In this document: piece by piece, positions 1 to 8,074 of the stretch
Layout of the letters: the number at the start of each line of letters is the position of its first letter
How positions within the stretch are numbered: position 1 is the first letter of the stretch
From: Clostridium simiarum
GTDB lineage: Bacteria > Bacillota > Clostridia > Clostridiales > Clostridiaceae
DNA: 64,000 nt
NCBI RefSeq assembly: GCF_018919175.1
Contig: NZ_JAHLQL010000001.1
Location: 1,364,001-1,428,000 of the forward strand
Direction of reading: 5' to 3'
Program-made: the position numbers and the translations under genes
The notes under the pieces: model-generated
Seen by the model: the letters and a program-made list of their open reading frames with translations, nothing else
The model's database searches: none
What the model was told of the DNA's origin: nothing

Positions 1-154
1 CAATAAAGTGACCCACATGTAAACTATCTGCTGTAGGGTCAAATCCTATGTAAAAGGTTACTGGTTCCTTTTTTAATAGCTCCTTTATCTCCTCTTCATG
101 GGTCATTTGTTTTATGTATCCTCTTTCTAATAATGAATCAAAAACACTTGTCAT
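1..154 (-). CDS. tyrS: Tyrosyl-tRNA synthetase, N-terminal fragment (cut by window edge)
   Basis: The reverse strand encodes about 51 residues starting [16 protein letters not shown] and continuing through [20 protein letters not shown], which is the start of a class I tyrosyl-tRNA synthetase. The [12 protein letters not shown] block holds the HIGH-type ATP signature (HVGH) and the Tyr-binding pocket. TyrS charges tRNA-Tyr with tyrosine in the cytoplasm. The remaining ~350 residues and the stop lie to the left of the window. The ATG is preceded only by a weak purine-rich stretch (aaaggtaggcagag). No T-box sequence is visible in the ~145 bases between this start and the terminator upstream, so T-box control of this copy is not supported. 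The identification is strong despite the truncation. Confidence 0.93.
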   Translation of the reverse strand, partial: MTSVFDSLLERGYIKQMTHEEEIKELLKKEPVTFYIGFDPTADSLHVGHFI

Positions 155-299
155 CTTATAACTCTGCCTACCTTTCTTTCCATTATATCCATTAAGAAAT
201 ATTCTATCACATATATTCTAATAGCCGCAACAGTTAAACTCTTCTTAAAGCTTATTTAAAATATTAAAATCTTTTGCAATTTACTGATTTATATGGTGA

Positions 300-344
300 A
301 AAATAAACCGATTAAAAAACTTAATTTTTTAATCGGTTTATTTT
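300..344 (-). terminator. Rho-independent terminator after the small P-loop gene
   Basis: Perfect 20-bp inverted repeat (300-319 against 325-344) with a 5-nt loop. On the reverse strand it is followed by a run of T. It lies ~50 nt past the stop of the P-loop gene and separates it from tyrS. Confidence 0.85.
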
Positions 345-396
345 GCAAAGGATTTATCTTTAACAGTTTGTTAACTGTAAAATAAGCTTTTTAAAC

Positions 397-807
397 TTAA
401 GCTACATATTTTTTAATAAATTCTGGCATAGCAGCGCATTGACCATTAATATTTATATAAAACTCCAACTTATAATTGTGAGCTAGTTTTTCCATCTTTA
501 AAAACAAATGTGCCGCATCTTCTAAATTTCCAGAGACAACATTACACAATCCATCAATAAAGATAGTTTCTATATCATAGTCCTCTGAAAGTATGCCGCA
601 CAAAAAACCATACAGTTCATCATAATCTTTTAATTTAAAATCTTCAGTAGTGATCATTCTGATTCTAGAATCCAAATCAAACATAGGCCTTCTATCATCA
701 TCTATATATATGACAGTTCCTTTTGCTTCTTCTGCTTTATTGTTTGCTCGTTCTATTAAAGCCTTAGTTTTTCCTGTACCTCTTTCACTACAAAACACAT
801 GTATCAT
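397..807 (-). CDS. Small P-loop NTPase-like protein of unknown function
   Basis: A 136-residue protein. The N-terminus MIHVFCSERGTGKTKAL is a beta strand followed by a Walker A-like loop (SERGTGKT, with Ser where Gly or Ala is usual). Near residues 75-82 IETIFIDG looks like a Walker B strand ending in Asp. The size and the order strand, P-loop, helix, Walker B resemble a minimal kinase/ATPase core, but no sensor or lid motif is recognisable, so I assign no function. A GTG three codons upstream (at 816) is in frame, but the Shine-Dalgarno aagggg overlaps it and is well spaced for the ATG at 807, which I chose. It is a single-gene transcript ending at a strong terminator. Two Cys and no membrane segment. 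Confidence 0.75.
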   Translation of the reverse strand: MIHVFCSERGTGKTKALIERANNKAEEAKGTVIYIDDDRRPMFDLDSRIRMITTEDFKLKDYDELYGFLCGILSEDYDIETIFIDGLCNVVSGNLEDAAHLFLKMEKLAHNYKLEFYININGQCAAMPEFIKKYVA

Positions 808-1135
808 TTTAACCACCCCTTCATTATATTTCAGGTGAAAAATATCCTGTTAATACGATTATATAATATTCAGAATATTTTTTCAATATTGCTTTTAAAC
901 TTAATAATTTATTTACATGTTATTTAAAATAATCTATTTCTTGATAAATAATTAAAAATTTTTTCCTCTATCCTTTATTAAAAAACTTGTTTTTTAATTT
1001 GTTTTTAATAGAATTATTAATTTTTTCCTATCCATATATATTTTCTCCTAATTTACCTATAATATACTATACCTACAGTAAAGTATATTATAGAAAAACT
1101 AAATTGTATTGTAGATGAAATAGTTTGAATAAATA
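808..1135. other. AT-rich intergenic region with inverted repeats
   Basis: About 330 bases with no supported gene. It holds an A/T-only hairpin near 977-1000 and a clean inverted repeat at 1057-1093 (listed separately). Presumably it carries the promoter of the P-loop gene. Confidence 0.5.
1057..1093. repeat. 12-bp inverted repeat with 13-nt spacer
   Basis: Arms ctataatatact (1057-1068) and agtatattatag (1082-1093) are perfectly complementary. The arms include -10-like TATAAT or TATTAT on both strands, and no T-run follows, so an operator or divergent promoter is likelier than a terminator. No regulator can be named. Confidence 0.5.
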
Positions 1136-1177
1136 AAAAGGGAGAATCCCATCTCTTTCAAGAAAAGTTCCTCCCTT
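1136..1177 (-). terminator. Terminator after the diguanylate cyclase gene
   Basis: Stem aagggag-aa (1138-1146) with ttcctccctt (1168-1177), one bulge, followed on the reverse strand by a T-rich tract. It directly follows the GGDEF gene stop. Confidence 0.75.
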
Positions 1178-1179
1178 AT

Positions 1180-2250
1180 CTATATATTAACTAAAACTTT
1201 ATTTTTGCCTGATCTTTTTCCTTCATATAATAACTCATCTGCTACTTGAAGCAGTTTGTTTACATCTCTTCCATCTTTAGGGTAATAAGATATTCCAAAG
1301 GTTGCTGTTATTTTATAGTTATTTTGCCTTAAGTCCACTTTATTATCCTTTATATTTTTTCTTATAGAGTCTATCTTCTCATAAACAGCTTTAGAGTTTT
1401 CTGCCTCTTCAATATATAATACAATTTCCTCTCCCCCATATCTAGCCACCATATCCTTTGGATTTAAATTATCTTTTATAAGTTCTACCGTGTTTAAAAG
1501 AACTGTATCTCCAAATTGATGTCCAAAACGATCATTTATATTTTTAAAATCATCTAAGTCTATCATGACAATGGCGAAGATATCTTTTTTTGATTTATTT
1601 ATTTTTTTCTCTACAAAATCAATAAAATATTTTCTTGTATATATTCCAAGTAGCGGATCCCTTTTAAGTTGTTCCTGTATCTCTTTATAAAGAAAACTAT
1701 TTTCAATTGCTATAGCAATTTGATTTGCTATAGAGGATATAAATTTTATGTGGTCATAGCCAAAAAAGTTCCATAGGGTATGTTCTAATATTATATAACC
1801 TATGAATTTATCTCTAAGTTGTATAGGCACTCCTATTATGGAATGTAAATCTATTCTATCTTCTGTCTGAAAAAGTGGCTCTTTACAGTTTAATATAAAA
1901 GGCTTACCATTTTCGATTCTTTTAATATACTTATTTTCCATAAGTATTAATGAGGAATCTTGAATATTACTAGCTTTCATAACCATCTCTCCATTTACTT
2001 TTAAATAAACAGATGAATATGTTACTCCTAATATGCCTATTATCATATCATTTATCATAGGTATGAGATTTTCATCACTTAAATATGAGTTTATATACTT
2101 ACTTATCTCTACAATATTTACAAGAGCATCCATGTTCTTTTCTAATTGTATATTTTTCTCACTGAGAAGTTGTATCTGTGTTTCTGCAAAATTCTGATAA
2201 GTTTCAAATTCTTCCAATACCCTTTCATACTTTTCCTTATAACTATCCAT
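1180..2250 (-). CDS. GAF-GGDEF diguanylate cyclase
   Basis: A 356-residue cytosolic protein. Residues ~1-45 are Glu/Lys/Gln-rich and probably coiled coil. ~50-190 has the pattern of a GAF sensor domain (IIGVPIQLRDKFIGYIILEH). ~195-350 is a GGDEF domain with DPLLGIYTRKYF, DLDDFKNINDRFGHQFGD and the active-site loop RYGGEEI. GGDEF enzymes make cyclic di-GMP from two GTP. The catalytic GGEE is intact. The usual inhibitory RxxD five residues upstream reads NPKD, so classical product inhibition is probably lost. There is no transmembrane segment, so the GAF domain presumably senses a cytosolic ligand. It lies 38 nt downstream of yajQ on the same strand with no terminator between them, so co-transcription is likely. 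Confidence 0.9.
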   Translation of the reverse strand: MDSYKEKYERVLEEFETYQNFAETQIQLLSEKNIQLEKNMDALVNIVEISKYINSYLSDENLIPMINDMIIGILGVTYSSVYLKVNGEMVMKASNIQDSSLILMENKYIKRIENGKPFILNCKEPLFQTEDRIDLHSIIGVPIQLRDKFIGYIILEHTLWNFFGYDHIKFISSIANQIAIAIENSFLYKEIQEQLKRDPLLGIYTRKYFIDFVEKKINKSKKDIFAIVMIDLDDFKNINDRFGHQFGDTVLLNTVELIKDNLNPKDMVARYGGEEIVLYIEEAENSKAVYEKIDSIRKNIKDNKVDLRQNNYKITATFGISYYPKDGRDVNKLLQVADELLYEGKRSGKNKVLVNI

Positions 2251-2288
2251 TTCTTATCTTCCCCTAAACTAGGATTTCATAACAATAC

Positions 2289-2780
2289 TTACCTATAGTT
2301 AGTGAATTGAAGCTCTAAATCAAAATCTTTTCCTTTTAAAAGAGCTATTACCGCTTGCAAATCATCCTTATTTTTCCCTGTAACTCTTAATTGGTCATCA
2401 AGTATTTGCGTTTGAACCTTTATCTTGCTAACCTTAATTTCATTAGCTATGGTCTTTGCCTTTTCTTTGGAAATCCCATTAACTATTTTTGCTGTTTGTC
2501 TTACTGTACTTAAACTAGAATCCTCCATCTTTTGAAAATCTAAAGCCTTTGGAGATATACCTCTTTTTATAAACTTAGATTTTAATATTTCTATTACAGA
2601 CTTTAGTTTAAATTCATCATCAGAAATTATTTTTATCTCATCTTTACCAAGTTCAACTGTTGATTTACTACCTTTAAAATCATATCTTTGACTTATTTCT
2701 TTCAAAGTTTGATTTATAGCGTTATCTACTTCTTGCATATCAACCTGTGATACTATATCAAAAGAATAACTATTTGCCAT
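2289..2780 (-). CDS. yajQ: YajQ family nucleotide-binding protein
   Basis: 163 residues, the usual length of the YajQ/UPF0234 family. It opens [21 protein letters not shown] and contains the family block SQRYDFKGS near residues 31-39. It ends with [20 protein letters not shown]...[10 protein letters not shown], which closes the two-lobed alpha/beta fold. Members bind nucleic acid or nucleotides, and a Xanthomonas member has been reported to bind cyclic di-GMP. The ATG follows a good Shine-Dalgarno (aaggggtagagaagt). A diguanylate cyclase gene follows immediately downstream, which makes a c-di-GMP link attractive but unproven here. Confidence 0.93.
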   Translation of the reverse strand: MANSYSFDIVSQVDMQEVDNAINQTLKEISQRYDFKGSKSTVELGKDEIKIISDDEFKLKSVIEILKSKFIKRGISPKALDFQKMEDSSLSTVRQTAKIVNGISKEKAKTIANEIKVSKIKVQTQILDDQLRVTGKNKDDLQAVIALLKGKDFDLELQFTNYR

Positions 2781-2887
2781 ACTTCTCTACCCCTTTTCTT
2801 ATATATGGTAATAAATATAGTTTAAAATATTTCTAATATATAATCAACTACTACTTTTTTAAATATCTAAATAATAAAGTGAATATA

Positions 2888-4024
2888 TCAAAGTGAATTT
2901 AATATACTATTAGATCCTTCCACAAAAACCTCTACATTTATATCTATATCTGTTAAATACATATAATTATCAGGTATTTCTATCTTAGGATATTTTCTAC
3001 TTAATTCCTGTTTTACTTCAAATATATCTATATTCTTATTTTTAAATCCTTCAAAAACCATCTTACTGTATTTAGCTATATTATATTCCGAATTTTCTTT
3101 TATTTTACTTAATTTTTCTGAATCCACTTTTAACTCACCTTGCACTTCCCCAATACTTACCTTTATCTTTATATCTTTTTTTAACTTAATTCTTTCTCCC
3201 TCAAACTCTATTTTGCTCTTTGTCTTACTTTTTAATATCTCCAAGGTTATATAATTATCTGGCTCATCAGGATTTGTTATCTCTAAAGTCCCTCTTTTCA
3301 CAGTGTTATTTAAAAAATTATATGCCTGACCTTGATCTCTTGACATAATCTCAACTAATTTATCATCCTTTATGATTGCCCCTCCATTTATTTGAATTAC
3401 CTTTGATAAACCTTCATGATCTATATCTATAGTTGTTAATACAGTAGTTTTGCTAGGCAAAGTTCTTTTTAAAAGATATTCTGCTAAAGTTATATTTACA
3501 GCTCTTGAAGATACTCCTACATTTTGAATTAAATCATTCAAAAATATTCCTATATACTCCTCTGCTTCTATCTTAAGATTCATAAGTTCCTCTGGCTCTC
3601 CTGTATATATATAAAGATAAGGTCTTACTAAAAATTCCTGATCCCTCTCTAGAAGATCTATATATTTATCTATACCAAACTCCGCAGCATTTTTAGTAAA
3701 TATTAAAGCTCTATTTTGAGTATAATTAATTATAAAAGAGGACTTTAAGTTAATATTCCTGGAAGCTTCAAATATTGTTTTACCAATCCCTTTAAAAAGC
3801 AATCTTTGTCCTTTTTCTGAGGCACTAGATGCACTTCTAAAAGGCTTAAAGGCTTCCAGATATATTATTATATTTTTATCTTTATCTACATCAAATAAAA
3901 TAGCTGTAACAAAGGCCACTCTATTAACATCCCTATAATTAAAGCATCCACATAAACTTGAAGATAATAAAATAAAAATAAGGACTTTAACAATATTTTT
4001 TACTATTAATTTTCTATTTATCAT
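2888..4024 (-). CDS. Ger(x)C spore germinant receptor lipoprotein subunit
   Basis: 378 residues. The N-terminus is a lipoprotein signal: basic start, hydrophobic stretch, then LCGC with the likely lipidated Cys at 27. The mature part matches the GerAC/GerBC family (CFNYRDVNRVAFVTAILFDVDKD near the start, and a C-terminal domain with YSKMVFEGFKNKNIDIFEVKQELSRKYP). GerC subunits sit on the outer face of the spore inner membrane and work with GerA and GerB to trigger germination on nutrient binding. The start overlaps the 3' end of the gerA gene by 11 nt, so the two are translationally coupled. Expression would be expected from a forespore sigma-G promoter, which I could not pin down. Confidence 0.93.
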   Translation of the reverse strand: MINRKLIVKNIVKVLIFILLSSSLCGCFNYRDVNRVAFVTAILFDVDKDKNIIIYLEAFKPFRSASSASEKGQRLLFKGIGKTIFEASRNINLKSSFIINYTQNRALIFTKNAAEFGIDKYIDLLERDQEFLVRPYLYIYTGEPEELMNLKIEAEEYIGIFLNDLIQNVGVSSRAVNITLAEYLLKRTLPSKTTVLTTIDIDHEGLSKVIQINGGAIIKDDKLVEIMSRDQGQAYNFLNNTVKRGTLEITNPDEPDNYITLEILKSKTKSKIEFEGERIKLKKDIKIKVSIGEVQGELKVDSEKLSKIKENSEYNIAKYSKMVFEGFKNKNIDIFEVKQELSRKYPKIEIPDNYMYLTDIDINVEVFVEGSNSILNSL

Positions 4025-5411
4025 TTACATCATCCTTGAAAAATATATTATTAGATATTTCACTTAATGGTTTTCTATAAAAAGTATCTTTAAATTTTAA
4101 AGTTCTTACAGTTCCAAAGGGAAATAAATAAGGGTATCCACAGCTTGTTAAAGAAGCTAAATGACTTATAAGCACAAAAAATCCCATATAAAATCCTGGT
4201 AACCCTAAAAGAGAACCACAAATCACCAATCCCATAGACCAAACAGATATGGCCCCATATATATTAGGAATTAAAAAATAGGATATAGTACTTATAGCTA
4301 CAATAAGTATGGTAATCTGTGAAGCTAGACCGGCCCCCACTGCAGCATCTCCTAAGATTAAAGCTCCCACAATACTCATAGCTTGACCTATCGGCTGTGG
4401 TAATCTTATACCAGCCTCTTTTATTAATTGAAAAAATATCATCATCATAATTACTTCAATTACTGTAGGAAAAGGTACTCCTGCCCTAGATACTGCTAAT
4501 CTAAATACAAAAACTGAGGGTATTAAGGAAAAGTGGTATGTAACAATTGAAAGATATAATCCAGGCAAAAAAGTAGCTATAAATAGCGCTATATATCTTA
4601 AAACTCTCATAACGTTACTGTAATACCTATTAGAATAGTAATCATCCTGAGTTTGGAAATTTTCCACAAAAAAATGTGGAGCTGTAAGTGCAAAAGGGCT
4701 TCCATCTACCAATATTGCCACTCTACCTTCCATGATTTTAGCTATTACTCCATCTGGTTTTTCACTATATCCTATAGTGTCAAATAATGTGTGATTATGT
4801 TTTAGTTTTTCTTCAATATATGATGTGTCCAATATAAAGTCATCATCTATTTCTTGCATTTTTCCTTTTATATAATTTACAAGCCTTTCATCAGCTATGC
4901 CCCTAACATAAATTAGTACCACTGAAGTTTTAGATTTACTTCCTAATATTGAAGGCTCTACTCTAAGTTCTTGGGTTTTTAACCTTTTTCTTAAAAGACA
5001 TATATTATCCACCAGGGTTTCTGAAAATCCTTCTCTAGGTCCTTTTATTACGGATTCAGTTATGGGTATATTTATCCCTCTTTTAGCGTACATTTTTGAA
5101 TCACAATAAAAAGCAATGTCTAGCTCATCAAATATAATAACCACATCCCCTGATAGGATATGATAAAGAGCATCATTTTGATCCTTTACCTTTTCAAAGG
5201 TATTTGAATCTACTATGTTTTCAATATTATTGATACTTATATTTTCTTTATTTTTTCTTATAGGTTCAATTATATGTTCACTTATAAAATTTTTATCGCT
5301 TAAGTCGTCAATAAATACGACTATTGTGTTTCCCAATGCACTTTTTATATGTCTAAACTTAATATCTATATTTCCGTCTAGTTGTTCTTTTATATATAAA
5401 TAAATACTCAT
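4014..5411 (-). CDS. GerA family spore germination protein
   Basis: 465 residues from the chosen ATG, slightly short for the family. Residues ~1-235 form a soluble region with the family signatures PREGFSETLVDNICLLRKRLK and AILVDGSPFALTAPHFFVENFQ. After these come about five membrane segments (from YIALFIATFLPGLYL onward), including PFPTVIEVIMMMIFFQLIKEAGIRLP. GerA subunits are membrane proteins of the germinant receptor in the spore inner membrane. An in-frame ATG nine codons upstream exists, but the Shine-Dalgarno (taggtgat) is positioned for the ATG at 5411. It overlaps gerC and is divergent from the gerB gene across ~91 bp, which must hold both promoters. Confidence 0.94.
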   Translation of the reverse strand: MSIYLYIKEQLDGNIDIKFRHIKSALGNTIVVFIDDLSDKNFISEHIIEPIRKNKENISINNIENIVDSNTFEKVKDQNDALYHILSGDVVIIFDELDIAFYCDSKMYAKRGINIPITESVIKGPREGFSETLVDNICLLRKRLKTQELRVEPSILGSKSKTSVVLIYVRGIADERLVNYIKGKMQEIDDDFILDTSYIEEKLKHNHTLFDTIGYSEKPDGVIAKIMEGRVAILVDGSPFALTAPHFFVENFQTQDDYYSNRYYSNVMRVLRYIALFIATFLPGLYLSIVTYHFSLIPSVFVFRLAVSRAGVPFPTVIEVIMMMIFFQLIKEAGIRLPQPIGQAMSIVGALILGDAAVGAGLASQITILIVAISTISYFLIPNIYGAISVWSMGLVICGSLLGLPGFYMGFFVLISHLASLTSCGYPYLFPFGTVRTLKFKDTFYRKPLSEISNNIFFKDDVNDK

Positions 5412-5502
5412 ATCATCACCTAAAATTATTATTATCATCTTTTAGTTTAATATACCTAATCTTGTTAATAATAATAAGTAACTATTATTATTGAGGTGAA
5501 CT

Positions 5503-6576
5503 ATGAATAAAATATCTGCAAAACATTTTATGTTTTTAATATTTGGAACAGCTATTATGTCACTAAAAACCTACCCCTCAGTATTTGCAGCCCACAATGG
5601 AAGGGATGTTTGGATTGCTACAATAATAGCTTCCATTATCTTTTATATTTATTATAATTACATAATTTCTATATATAATTATGATGTTTCCATTAGTATA
5701 AAAGGAATTTATAAAAAAGCCTTCGGAAAATACTTAGGATGTATACTTTTATTTTTTTATGCTTTAAACCTATTACTAAGTTCAATAGAATCTATGTCTA
5801 TAGAAATAAGTGCAATTCATGCTAATATATTCATAGAATCCCCTCCTTGGTATATAGGATTAATACTAATAATTCCAAGCTTATATATAGTAAGAAAAGA
5901 TATGAGAAGCATCTTAATAGTAACTATAATAGCCTTAGGACTTATGCTTTTATCGGGAGTGTTAGCGGAAATATTGGTTGAAAAATATAAATCTTATAAA
6001 CTTTTACTTCCTATAATGCAAAACGGCATAACCAAGGATTTTATATTAAGTATAATTAAAATAGTCTCTGCTTATGCTAGCATAGCAATAACCTTGCCCT
6101 ACATATCTAGCGTAGAAGATAATAAAAAATTAAAAAAATACACTATAATAGCTTTGATTATAACAAGTATAATAGAAATATTTTCAATAATGGGGTTAGT
6201 TGCTACCTTTGGTCCTCTAAGAGATACCAATATATTTTATCCTAAACTTATTCAAACTCAGAGAGTTAGCTTTTGGAGATTTATTGAGAGCGGCGATTTT
6301 CTTATATTGATGGAAATAATCGGCGGGTGGTTTATAAAATTTTTATTGACTTTTAAAACTTTTTGTTATGTAATCGAACAGCTTTTTGAAACACGAATAA
6401 GTAAGTATTTTTCTTACATAGTTATAGTTATCATATATATCACATGCTATTTTATTACAAAGAATAATTATAAATTATTCCAACTACTAAACCACTATTT
6501 ATACATATGTTTATTCAATTATTTATTAGTACCTATAGTAGCTTTTACCCTATATAAAATTAGGTCAAAGCCTTAA
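5503..6576 (+). CDS. GerB family germinant receptor permease subunit
   Basis: 357 residues, almost entirely membrane-spanning (about ten helices), of the endospore germination permease/APC-like family. Typical features are the N-terminal NKISAKHFMFLIFGTAIMSLKTYPSVFAA and GRDVWIATIIASIIFYIYYNYII. GerB is thought to carry the germinant-binding site. The ATG follows gaggtgaact. Instead of being inside an A-B-C operon it is transcribed away from gerA-gerC, so the receptor is encoded by two divergent units. No separate gerD-like gene is nearby. Confidence 0.93.
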   Translation: MNKISAKHFMFLIFGTAIMSLKTYPSVFAAHNGRDVWIATIIASIIFYIYYNYIISIYNYDVSISIKGIYKKAFGKYLGCILLFFYALNLLLSSIESMSIEISAIHANIFIESPPWYIGLILIIPSLYIVRKDMRSILIVTIIALGLMLLSGVLAEILVEKYKSYKLLLPIMQNGITKDFILSIIKIVSAYASIAITLPYISSVEDNKKLKKYTIIALIITSIIEIFSIMGLVATFGPLRDTNIFYPKLIQTQRVSFWRFIESGDFLILMEIIGGWFIKFLLTFKTFCYVIEQLFETRISKYFSYIVIVIIYITCYFITKNNYKLFQLLNHYLYICLFNYLLVPIVAFTLYKIRSKP

Positions 6577-6675
6577 TTTTTTATTGAAATATTAGTGCTA
6601 TATGATATAATATTCCTATGAGCTTTGCTCTATAATTATTGGGTCCTAATTTAATAAGGTAATTTCCCTTCCTTA

Positions 6676-6724
6676 GATCATGGGAAGAAGTTATCTGTAA
6701 ATTAACCCTATGATCACAAGGAGG
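6676..6724 (+). promoter_or_regulatory. Hairpin leader next to the RBS of the zinc-ribbon gene
   Basis: gatcatggg (6676-6684) can pair with ccctatgatc (6706-6715, one bulged T) just before the strong Shine-Dalgarno aggagg (6719-6724). An upstream ttccc (6664-6668) can instead pair with gggaa (6682-6686), giving mutually exclusive folds. Regulation is inferred only from this arrangement. Confidence 0.4.
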
Positions 6725-6732
6725 TTTGTAAA

Positions 6733-6900
6733 ATGGAAGACAAGAACATAGTTTGTAAAGACTGCGGAAAAGAATTCGTATTTACAGTAGGAGAACAAGA
6801 GTTTTTTAAAGAAAAAGGATTTGAAAACGATCCAGTAAGATGCCCTGAGTGCAGAAAAGCAAGAAAGGCTGAAAAAAACTCTAGAGAAAGAAGATATTAG
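6733..6900 (+). CDS. Zinc-ribbon domain miniprotein
   Basis: A 55-residue protein with a classic four-Cys zinc ribbon: VCKDCG at residues 7-12 and RCPECR at 36-41, separated by FVFTVGEQEFFKEKGFENDP. The tail is highly basic (RKARKAEKNSRERRY), which suggests nucleic acid or ribosome contact. This pattern matches the short 'probable zinc-ribbon' proteins common in clostridia, whose function is unknown. The ATG has a near-consensus Shine-Dalgarno 8 nt upstream, and the gene is closed by its own strong terminator. It is a monocistronic unit with an unusually long leader for such a small gene. Confidence 0.88.
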   Translation: MEDKNIVCKDCGKEFVFTVGEQEFFKEKGFENDPVRCPECRKARKAEKNSRERRY

Positions 6901-6922
6901 GATATTATTTTCTCGTATGTTT

Positions 6923-6957
6923 AGGACTAATCTGATATTCAGATTAGTCCTTTTTTT
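6923..6957 (+). terminator. Terminator after the zinc-ribbon gene
   Basis: Perfect 13-bp stem (6923-6935 with 6939-6951), 3-nt loop, then seven T. It lies 22 nt past the stop. Confidence 0.92.
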
Positions 6958-6998
6958 ATTTTAACATTATATGCAATTAAGATTCTTACCATAGATGT

Positions 6999-7550
6999 TT
7001 AGGATTTTCTGTAAGCTTCTATTCCTTTTATTATAGGCATAGCGATAATTATTCCTACTACCACTTGAAGCACATTTCCAAATATATCATAGGAGGATAC
7101 TATAAGCGCCTGTGTAAATGTAATAGCTTTTCCTGAAAACAATAGCTTTATTAATGCACCTGATAAAAAGTAGGCTAATATCATAAATAAGCCTGACATA
7201 GAAAAAGCCACCCCCCCCTGAATAATCGATTTACTTTCACCCTTTTCCCATAAATACCCCGCTATTAAGGCCATAATTCCCTTTATAATCAGTGTAAATG
7301 GTGCCCAATAAGTATATCCATGAAGTATATCAAATAAGAACATTCCAAGGGCTGAAGATATAGCACCCTTTTTTCTACCTAGCACAACTACTGATATAAA
7401 TACTATACTATCCCCAATGTGTATTACTCCATTATATGAAGGTATAGTTATAAATGAGGCAGCTAAAAGAGTAAGTGCAGACATAAGAGACATATACACT
7501 AAGTCTTGAATCTTAATATTCCTCTTTGATAATTCATTATTCTTTTCCAC
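6999..7550 (-). CDS. ECF transporter S component (vitamin-type substrate, unassigned)
   Basis: 183 residues with about five or six membrane helices. The N-terminal helix LVYMSLMSALTLLAASF, then IHIGDSIVFISVVVLGRKKGAISSALG and DILHGYTYWAPFTLIIKGIMALIAGYL, are characteristic of ECF-type substrate-binding subunits of the COG4720-like branch. These S proteins capture a vitamin or precursor and dock onto a shared EcfAAT energising module, which is not encoded here. Start is GTG with an excellent Shine-Dalgarno (aaggaggagtattaa). The gene stands alone behind a ~150-nt structured leader that matches no riboswitch I can name, so the substrate is open (pantothenate, pyridoxine, hydroxymethylpyrimidine and queuosine precursors are all possible). 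Confidence 0.88.
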   Translation of the reverse strand: MEKNNELSKRNIKIQDLVYMSLMSALTLLAASFITIPSYNGVIHIGDSIVFISVVVLGRKKGAISSALGMFLFDILHGYTYWAPFTLIIKGIMALIAGYLWEKGESKSIIQGGVAFSMSGLFMILAYFLSGALIKLLFSGKAITFTQALIVSSYDIFGNVLQVVVGIIIAMPIIKGIEAYRKS

Positions 7551-7599
7551 TTAATACTCCTCCTTAATATAAATTATAAATTTTATGCCATGACTACCC

Positions 7600-7692
7600 T
7601 TCCTGTAGATAAATTCTTATAAGTTTCAGTTAAAGATAGACATCTTTATGAGAAAATCTCATCTGAATCTTCCAATTACTTAATGTCTACTA
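7600..7692 (-). promoter_or_regulatory. Structured 5' leader of the ECF S-component gene (class unknown)
   Basis: On the reverse strand atgaga-N3-tctcat (7648-7662) forms a perfect small hairpin nested inside a tagacat/atgtcta helix (7637-7643 with 7683-7689). A tctac overlapping that helix (7686-7690) can also pair with gtaga at 7605-7609, giving a competing or pseudoknotted helix. There is no T-run, so any control would be translational or by folding. It lacks the THF, TPP, FMN, preQ1 and cobalamin signature sequences. Confidence 0.4.
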
Positions 7693-7845
7693 CTTTAAAT
7701 TATATAGTTTAAAACCTAAAAAATAAAATGTATGGATACACTTTATTACTCAGTAAATTATTAGCAATTTGAATATTAGATAAAGAATTGTGAAATAATA
7801 AAATTATAGATAAATCTATTAACAAAGATTTAAAGGAGTGATACT

Positions 7846-8001
7846 ATGACAATATTAAGATGGATAGGTGGTCTAGTAATTTTATTTTGGCTAATAGGTC
7901 TTATATTTAGGGTAGGAGGAAGCTTAATACATCTATTACTATTATTAGCTGCTATAATCTTTGTAGTAGATGCTTTATTTGGAAGAAAAAATGGTGTATA
8001 A
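7846..8001 (+). CDS. lmo0937-like 51-residue membrane peptide
   Basis: MTILRWIGGLVILFWLIGLIFRVGGSLIHLLLLLAAIIFVVDALFGRKNGV in pieces: two hydrophobic helices (residues ~8-22 and ~28-42) separated by a short FRVGG turn, then a basic tail FGRKNG. This matches the lmo0937/DUF5670 family of tiny two-helix membrane proteins widespread in Firmicutes, often stress induced, with unknown function. The ATG follows taaaggagtgatact, a strong Shine-Dalgarno. It is monocistronic and lies between the ECF gene (opposite strand) and the trpS T-box. Confidence 0.85.
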   Translation: MTILRWIGGLVILFWLIGLIFRVGGSLIHLLLLLAAIIFVVDALFGRKNGV

Positions 8002-8074
8002 TAGATAATTATAGTATATAATTAAATCACAGAATAAATTTTATTGAATAATTATAAAGTAATATAATTTAAAA

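Noticed and set aside
155..299. T-box leader for tyrS
   Set aside because: There is no ggtggtaccgcg-type sequence, and a terminator of the neighbouring gene lies only ~145 nt upstream.
7560..7700. THF or preQ1 riboswitch before the ECF gene
   Set aside because: Signature blocks of either class (GCGUNAAGUG or the short preQ1 A-rich tail) are absent.
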